This document shows positions 60,442 through 64,000 of a DNA stretch of 64,000 nucleotides, piece after piece. The number at the start of each line of letters is the position of its first letter. The first letter of the stretch is position 1. The notes beneath the pieces are model-generated. The model was not told the DNA's origin and ran no database searches. It was given only the letters and a program-made list of their open reading frames with translations. Both the position numbers and the translations under genes were made by a program. The DNA is from Streptomyces atratus (GTDB taxonomy: Bacteria; Actinomycetota; Actinomycetes; Streptomycetales; Streptomycetaceae). Location of the stretch: contig NZ_BMRN01000023.1 of the NCBI RefSeq assembly GCF_014648655.1, positions 1 to 64,000 on the forward strand, given 5' to 3'.

Positions 60442-60653
60442 GAGGTGGGGGATGGGAGGCCGGGTCCGGTCACGGTGGCAGCATGCCCGGTACGGAGATC
60501 ATTCCCGGACGCGACGTCGGCCTCGTCATGATCGGCTGTGGGCGGGTGGTCTGGATCCGGCGGCCGCAGAGGACGACGAACGGGCCGTTTGCGAGGGCGT
60601 GTCCGTGGCGCCGTACACCTGTTTCAGCGGCGAGTGACAGCCCCCGAAGGGTC
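60442..60653. other. Short region between the palindromes and the iron permease genes
   Basis: A plus-strand frame ends near 60,637 with DERAVCEGVSVAPYTCFSGE; its codon pattern is coding-like and it could be the tail of a lost gene. I cannot assign a family. No ATPase gene for the iron transporter is found here. Confidence 0.3.
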
Positions 60654-61718
60654 TCACAGCACTCCCCGGCGCCACTCCCGTGCCAGCAGCCAGCCGAGGT
60701 ACACACCCCCGATGGCCATCGTGTAGATGCCCACGGGCAGGTTCTCGAACAGCGGCAGTTGCTGGGCACAGAGATCCGCGATCACCAGCAGCAGCGCGCC
60801 GGTCAGCGCCGACAGCAACAGGTGCGGGCCGGAGACCCGGGTGATCCGCTTGGCGATCTGCGGAGCCGTCAGCGAGATGAACGCGATGGGCCCGGCGACA
60901 CCGACGGCGCCCGCCGAGAGCACGATCGCCAGCACGATGGCGATCGTCTTCGTGTTGCGGGGCTCGGACCCGAGTGCGCCCGCGATGTCGTCGCCCATCT
61001 CCCCGATGTCCAGCCGCCGTGCGATCAGGGCGGTGAGCGGGGCCACGATCAGCAGCACGAGCCAGATCGTGGTGGCGTCGTCCCAGGACCGCGCCGACAG
61101 GCTGCCGTTGACGTAGGCGGTGAGGACGGCCGCCCGGTCCCGCTCCATGGCGTAGACGACGTACTGGGTGACCGCCGTGCCGATCGCGGCGACACCGATA
61201 CCGGCGATGACGAGCCGTGCGGGGTTACGGAACCCGGTGCCGGTCGACACGTAGACCAGCACCATGGCGAGGACGGCACCGAGCAGTGCGCCGAGGGCCA
61301 CCGGCACGGTGTCCGGGAACATCAGCGCGGTGATCGCGGCGCCCGCGCCGGCGCCGGACGCCAGCCCGATCACATCCGGGCTGCCGAGCGGATTGCGGGT
61401 GACTGACTGGAACAGTGCCCCGGAAAGACCGAGCGCTGCGCCGGTGCCCATGGCGACCACCAGACGGGGGCCGCGCAGGCGTTCCAGGACGAAAGCGTGA
61501 CTGCCCTCGGCCCCGCCCGTCACCGCCCCGGTGAGATCGGCGAGCGGAATGCCCAGCCGCCCGAGCGACAGCGTGGCGACGGCGGCCACCACGAGCAGCA
61601 AGAACAGCACGAGTGCCGTCAGCACGGACACTCGCCGGAACGGCAACGCCACCGCCCTGCCGATCGTCAGAAACATCCTGGGCGAGACGGTACGGAATCC
61701 GGCCTGATGCGACGTCAT
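60654..61718 (-). CDS. Iron-siderophore ABC permease (FecCD family), second
   Basis: A 354-residue FecCD/BtuC-type permease with about ten membrane segments. Family text: RLPR-like RLRGPRLVVAMGTGAALGLSGALFQ, VTRNPLGSPDVIGLASGAG, GPIAFISLTAPQIAKRI. It starts 4 bases inside the preceding permease gene. With it, it forms the channel for ferric siderophore uptake. Last gene of the operon as seen here. Confidence 0.95.
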   Translation of the reverse strand: MTSHQAGFRTVSPRMFLTIGRAVALPFRRVSVLTALVLFLLLVVAAVATLSLGRLGIPLADLTGAVTGGAEGSHAFVLERLRGPRLVVAMGTGAALGLSGALFQSVTRNPLGSPDVIGLASGAGAGAAITALMFPDTVPVALGALLGAVLAMVLVYVSTGTGFRNPARLVIAGIGVAAIGTAVTQYVVYAMERDRAAVLTAYVNGSLSARSWDDATTIWLVLLIVAPLTALIARRLDIGEMGDDIAGALGSEPRNTKTIAIVLAIVLSAGAVGVAGPIAFISLTAPQIAKRITRVSGPHLLLSALTGALLLVIADLCAQQLPLFENLPVGIYTMAIGGVYLGWLLAREWRRGVL

Positions 61719-62752
61719 GCGTTGCCCCTCATCCTGCGCACGGCAATGAGCAGTGCGGGCGCTCCGATGAACGCTGTCACGACCCCGACCATCAGTTCCT
61801 GCGGGCGCATGACCACCCGCCCCACGACATCCGCGAGGAGCAGCAGCGCGGGACCGGCCAGTGCAGAGAAAAGGATCTGCACACGGAAGTCGACACCGAC
61901 CAGGGCCCGCACCACATGCGGAACGGCCAGGCCGACGAAGGCGATCGGGCCGACCGCCGCAGTTGCCGCGGCGCTCAACAGCGTGGCCGAGAGCAGCCCG
62001 CCCGCCCGGACCAGGGCCGGATTCGCCCCGAGGGACGCCGCGGTCGAGTCACCGAGTGCGAGCGTGTTGAGGCCGGGCCCCAGCACCGCGGCCATCACCA
62101 GTCCGACCACGGCGAACGGCAGAACCGACAGGAAGACGTCGAAGTCCCTGCCGCCGAGCGCGCCGACGACCCAGTACCGGTAGCTGTCGAACACCTGCGG
62201 CCGGCTCAGGGTGACTGCCTGGATGAACGCCATCAGCACGGCGGAGAGCACCGCACCGGCGAGCACGAGCCGCACCAGTCCGCTGCCCGAACCCGCTGAT
62301 CCGATCGCATGGACGAGCAGACCGGCGATCAGCGCACCGGGGAGCGCCCACCACATGGTGTCCGTACTGCCCGACGCCCCCAGGAAGGCCGTCGCGGCGA
62401 CGATGCTCGCCGAGGCGCCCGCGTTGATCCCGAGGAGACCGGGATCGGCCAGTGGATTACGGGTCACGCCCTGCATGAGTGTGCCCGCGACGGCCAGACA
62501 GAGACCGGCGAGTACACCGAGCGCGGTCCTCGGATAGCGGCTCTCGACGATGGTGGTGACATTCGGATCGGCGGTACCGGCCAGGACGTGCAGCACATCA
62601 CTGAACGAAGTGGTCCGGCTGCCGAACATGACGCTGGCGAGCACGGCGAGAACGAGGACGACGACTGCGATGACGAGGGAATACACCCGCCGAGCGGTGC
62701 CGGCCCGTGAGGCTCCGGCACCGCTCGGCGGTGCGTGCGTGGTGGTGGCCAT
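61715..62752 (-). CDS. Iron-siderophore ABC permease (FecCD family), first
   Basis: A 345-residue FecCD-type permease. ATG 62,752 was chosen because the protein begins in a short soluble tail before membrane segment 1 and lies 17 bases after the binding-protein stop. Family text: RYPRTALGVLAGLCLAVAGTLMQG, TRNPLADPGLLGINAGAS, GPIAFVGLAVPHVVRALVG. It pairs with the other permease as a heterodimer. Confidence 0.95.
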   Translation of the reverse strand: MATTTHAPPSGAGASRAGTARRVYSLVIAVVVLVLAVLASVMFGSRTTSFSDVLHVLAGTADPNVTTIVESRYPRTALGVLAGLCLAVAGTLMQGVTRNPLADPGLLGINAGASASIVAATAFLGASGSTDTMWWALPGALIAGLLVHAIGSAGSGSGLVRLVLAGAVLSAVLMAFIQAVTLSRPQVFDSYRYWVVGALGGRDFDVFLSVLPFAVVGLVMAAVLGPGLNTLALGDSTAASLGANPALVRAGGLLSATLLSAAATAAVGPIAFVGLAVPHVVRALVGVDFRVQILFSALAGPALLLLADVVGRVVMRPQELMVGVVTAFIGAPALLIAVRRMRGNA

Positions 62753-62769
62753 GTGGGTGGTGGTCGGTC

Positions 62770-63819
62770 TCAGCTGTTGTCGGCGGACTTGATGGCCTTG
62801 TCGATCAGCGGCAGGTAGCGGTCGATCACCCACGGCACGGTGAGCGGGTTGATGATCGAGGAGGCCGTGACGAAGGAGTTGTCCTTGCTGGAGACCACGG
62901 CGCCGCTCTTGACCGCGGGGATCGCCGCGTACAGCGGCTGAGCCTCGATCTCCTTGCGGGACTTGTCATCCATGTAGAAGGTGAAGACCAGGTCGCTGTC
63001 CTTCAGCTTCTCGGCGTTCTCCAGACCGATGAGCGCCGAGTCGGTGCCCTTGGTCTCCTTGAAGGTGTTCACCACCGGGTCGACGGTGAGGCCGAGGGAG
63101 GACACCATCTTGACGCGCTGCTCGTTGGGCTTGAACACGCCGAGGGTGCCGGGGCCGGTGTTGTAGATGTACGAGAACTTGTAGTTCTTGTAGTCCGGCC
63201 GGGTCGCCGCCGCGTCGGACAGCTGCTTCTCGATCTTCGAGACGAGGGTCTTCGCCTGGTCCGGCTGTCCCAGTGCCTTGGCGATGATGTCGATCTGCTG
63301 GTCCCAGTCCGTGCTCCACGCCAGATCGGGGTAGGCGACGGTGGGGGCGATGTCCTTGAGGATGTCGTAGTCCTTCTGCGTGATCCCGGACCACGGCGCG
63401 AGGATGACATCCGGCTCCAGCTCGGTGATGGCCTCGAAGTCGATGTCCTCACCGCCCGTGAACTGGGTCGGCAGCTTGTCGCCGGACTTCTTCACCGCCT
63501 CGTGGATCCAGGGCAGATAGCCCGTCTTGTCGCTGCCCCACTCGTACTTCTCCATGCCCACCGGGGTGTGGCCGAGCGCGATGGCGGTCTCGGCCGAGCC
63601 CTGGCCGAGGGTGACGATCCGTTCGGGCTGTTCCTTGATCTCGGCAGTGCCGAGCGCGCTCTTGATCGAGACGGGGAACGCTCCGTTGCTCTTCCCGGAT
63701 GCGCCGGAGGTCTCCTTGCCGTCGTCGCTCGACGAGCAACCACCGAGGACGAGAACGAACGCTGCGGCGGTGGCAGTTGCGGCGAGCGTCCGGCGACGCA
63801 CGGGGGTGAACCGGGACAT
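62770..63819 (-). CDS. Iron-siderophore binding lipoprotein (FepB/FecB family)
   Basis: A 349-residue periplasmic-type binding protein with lipobox LGGC (Cys28), so it is lipid-anchored outside the membrane. Text: ALGTAEIKEQPERIVTLGQG, DVILAPWSGITQKDYDIL and FSYIYNTGPGTLGVF are of the helical-backbone class III binding proteins. It captures a ferric siderophore for the two FecCD permeases. The first gene of the operon, 59 bases from an iron box; no ATPase gene is in this window. Confidence 0.95.
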   Translation of the reverse strand: MSRFTPVRRRTLAATATAAAFVLVLGGCSSSDDGKETSGASGKSNGAFPVSIKSALGTAEIKEQPERIVTLGQGSAETAIALGHTPVGMEKYEWGSDKTGYLPWIHEAVKKSGDKLPTQFTGGEDIDFEAITELEPDVILAPWSGITQKDYDILKDIAPTVAYPDLAWSTDWDQQIDIIAKALGQPDQAKTLVSKIEKQLSDAAATRPDYKNYKFSYIYNTGPGTLGVFKPNEQRVKMVSSLGLTVDPVVNTFKETKGTDSALIGLENAEKLKDSDLVFTFYMDDKSRKEIEAQPLYAAIPAVKSGAVVSSKDNSFVTASSIINPLTVPWVIDRYLPLIDKAIKSADNS

Positions 63820-63877
63820 GGATGTTCCTCATGGGTTGGTGAACGGAGCGGTTTGATCCCGCGCGGACTGCGAGGAT

Positions 63878-63896
63878 TTAGGTAAGCCTAAGCTAA
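63878..63896. promoter_or_regulatory. Iron box (DmdR/DtxR/IdeR operator)
   Basis: TTAGGTAAGCCTAAGCTAA is 19 bases long and close to the DmdR1 iron-box consensus TWAGGTWAGSCTWACCTWA, with one or two mismatches. It lies 59 bases upstream of the siderophore-binding protein start. Under sufficient iron the repressor would bind here and shut the uptake operon. Confidence 0.9.
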
Positions 63897-64000
63897 GCCG
63901 ACTTCCGCCTACAACCGACCTCCGGTTATCGGCATCCGCCTTTGGTTCGGACCCATTGGTGAAAGGTCTGGATCAACCTGCGTTGGGCGCATCGTGGCTC

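Overview
The window is a GC-rich actinobacterial chromosome segment, almost certainly Streptomyces or a close relative. GTG/TTG starts are common, and so are 1- and 4-base start/stop overlaps. The families also fit: ScbR-type TetR, DevR/DevS dormancy genes, encapsulin with DyP peroxidase, an Rpf-LysM-M23 cell-wall enzyme, a SpoIIE phosphatase with a CHASE3 kinase, DUF1990/YndJ and DmdR-type iron uptake. No rRNA, tRNA, CRISPR array, prophage or biosynthetic cluster was recognised.

Layout. 1-12.7 kb: the end of a lytic transglycosylase, an SDR oxidoreductase, a large secreted metallophosphoesterase with three internal repeats, a HupE/UreJ membrane protein, and a tightly overlapped peptide-type ABC transporter operon led by a DUF1684 gene. 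13,123-19,348: a complete Tn3-family transposon of 6,226 bp. It has 38-bp terminal inverted repeats (37/38 identical) and a perfect 5-bp target duplication (TCGTC). It carries a Tn3 transposase, a tyrosine recombinase broken by an in-frame amber codon, and a divergent passenger pair (alpha/beta hydrolase and HTH regulator). 20.3-22.3 kb: a HAD phosphatase and an ScbR-like TetR regulator.

22.5-36.1 kb is a dormancy/low-oxygen regulon resembling the DosR/DevR regulon of mycobacteria and OsdR of Streptomyces. It has a CBS-BON protein, a ribosome hibernation factor, DevR, a SulP transporter, a DoxX-like protein, a tandem universal stress protein, a zinc alcohol dehydrogenase, an Acg-type nitroreductase, an FMN-binding PPOX protein and a two-GAF DevS-like kinase. 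Seven near-palindromic sites (about RGGNC-N4-RGCCC, with arms that vary slightly) lie before these genes. The same region is full of deletion scars: a DevS/carbamate-kinase chimera, a run of USP, CoA-binding, CBS, radical SAM and membrane-protein fragments, a NarK N-terminus, and duplicate remnants of the nitroreductase and PPOX genes.

36.4-49.9 kb: a TnpB fragment, panD with a duplicated leader, a GNAT protein, a racemase-like protein, an XRE-TPR regulator facing a secreted M64 peptidase, the DyP-encapsulin nanocompartment operon, 6-phosphogluconate dehydrogenase, a TetR-hydrolase pair, a DUF4097/ABC-2 permease chimera and an Rpf-LysM-M23 enzyme. 49.9-64 kb: a DMT-like permease, a signalling group (anti-sigma-like ATPase, CHASE3 kinase, receiver-SpoIIE phosphatase), a zinc-ribbon SDR, a 58-residue gene too short for routine ORF calling, a crcB/fucosidase deletion scar, a lipase maturation factor, DUF1990-YndJ under strong palindromes, and an iron-siderophore uptake operon behind an iron box.

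The overall theme is a working oxygen/redox-stress island inside a segment with unusually many precise gene truncations and fusions. All function calls come from reading the sequence; no database search was run.
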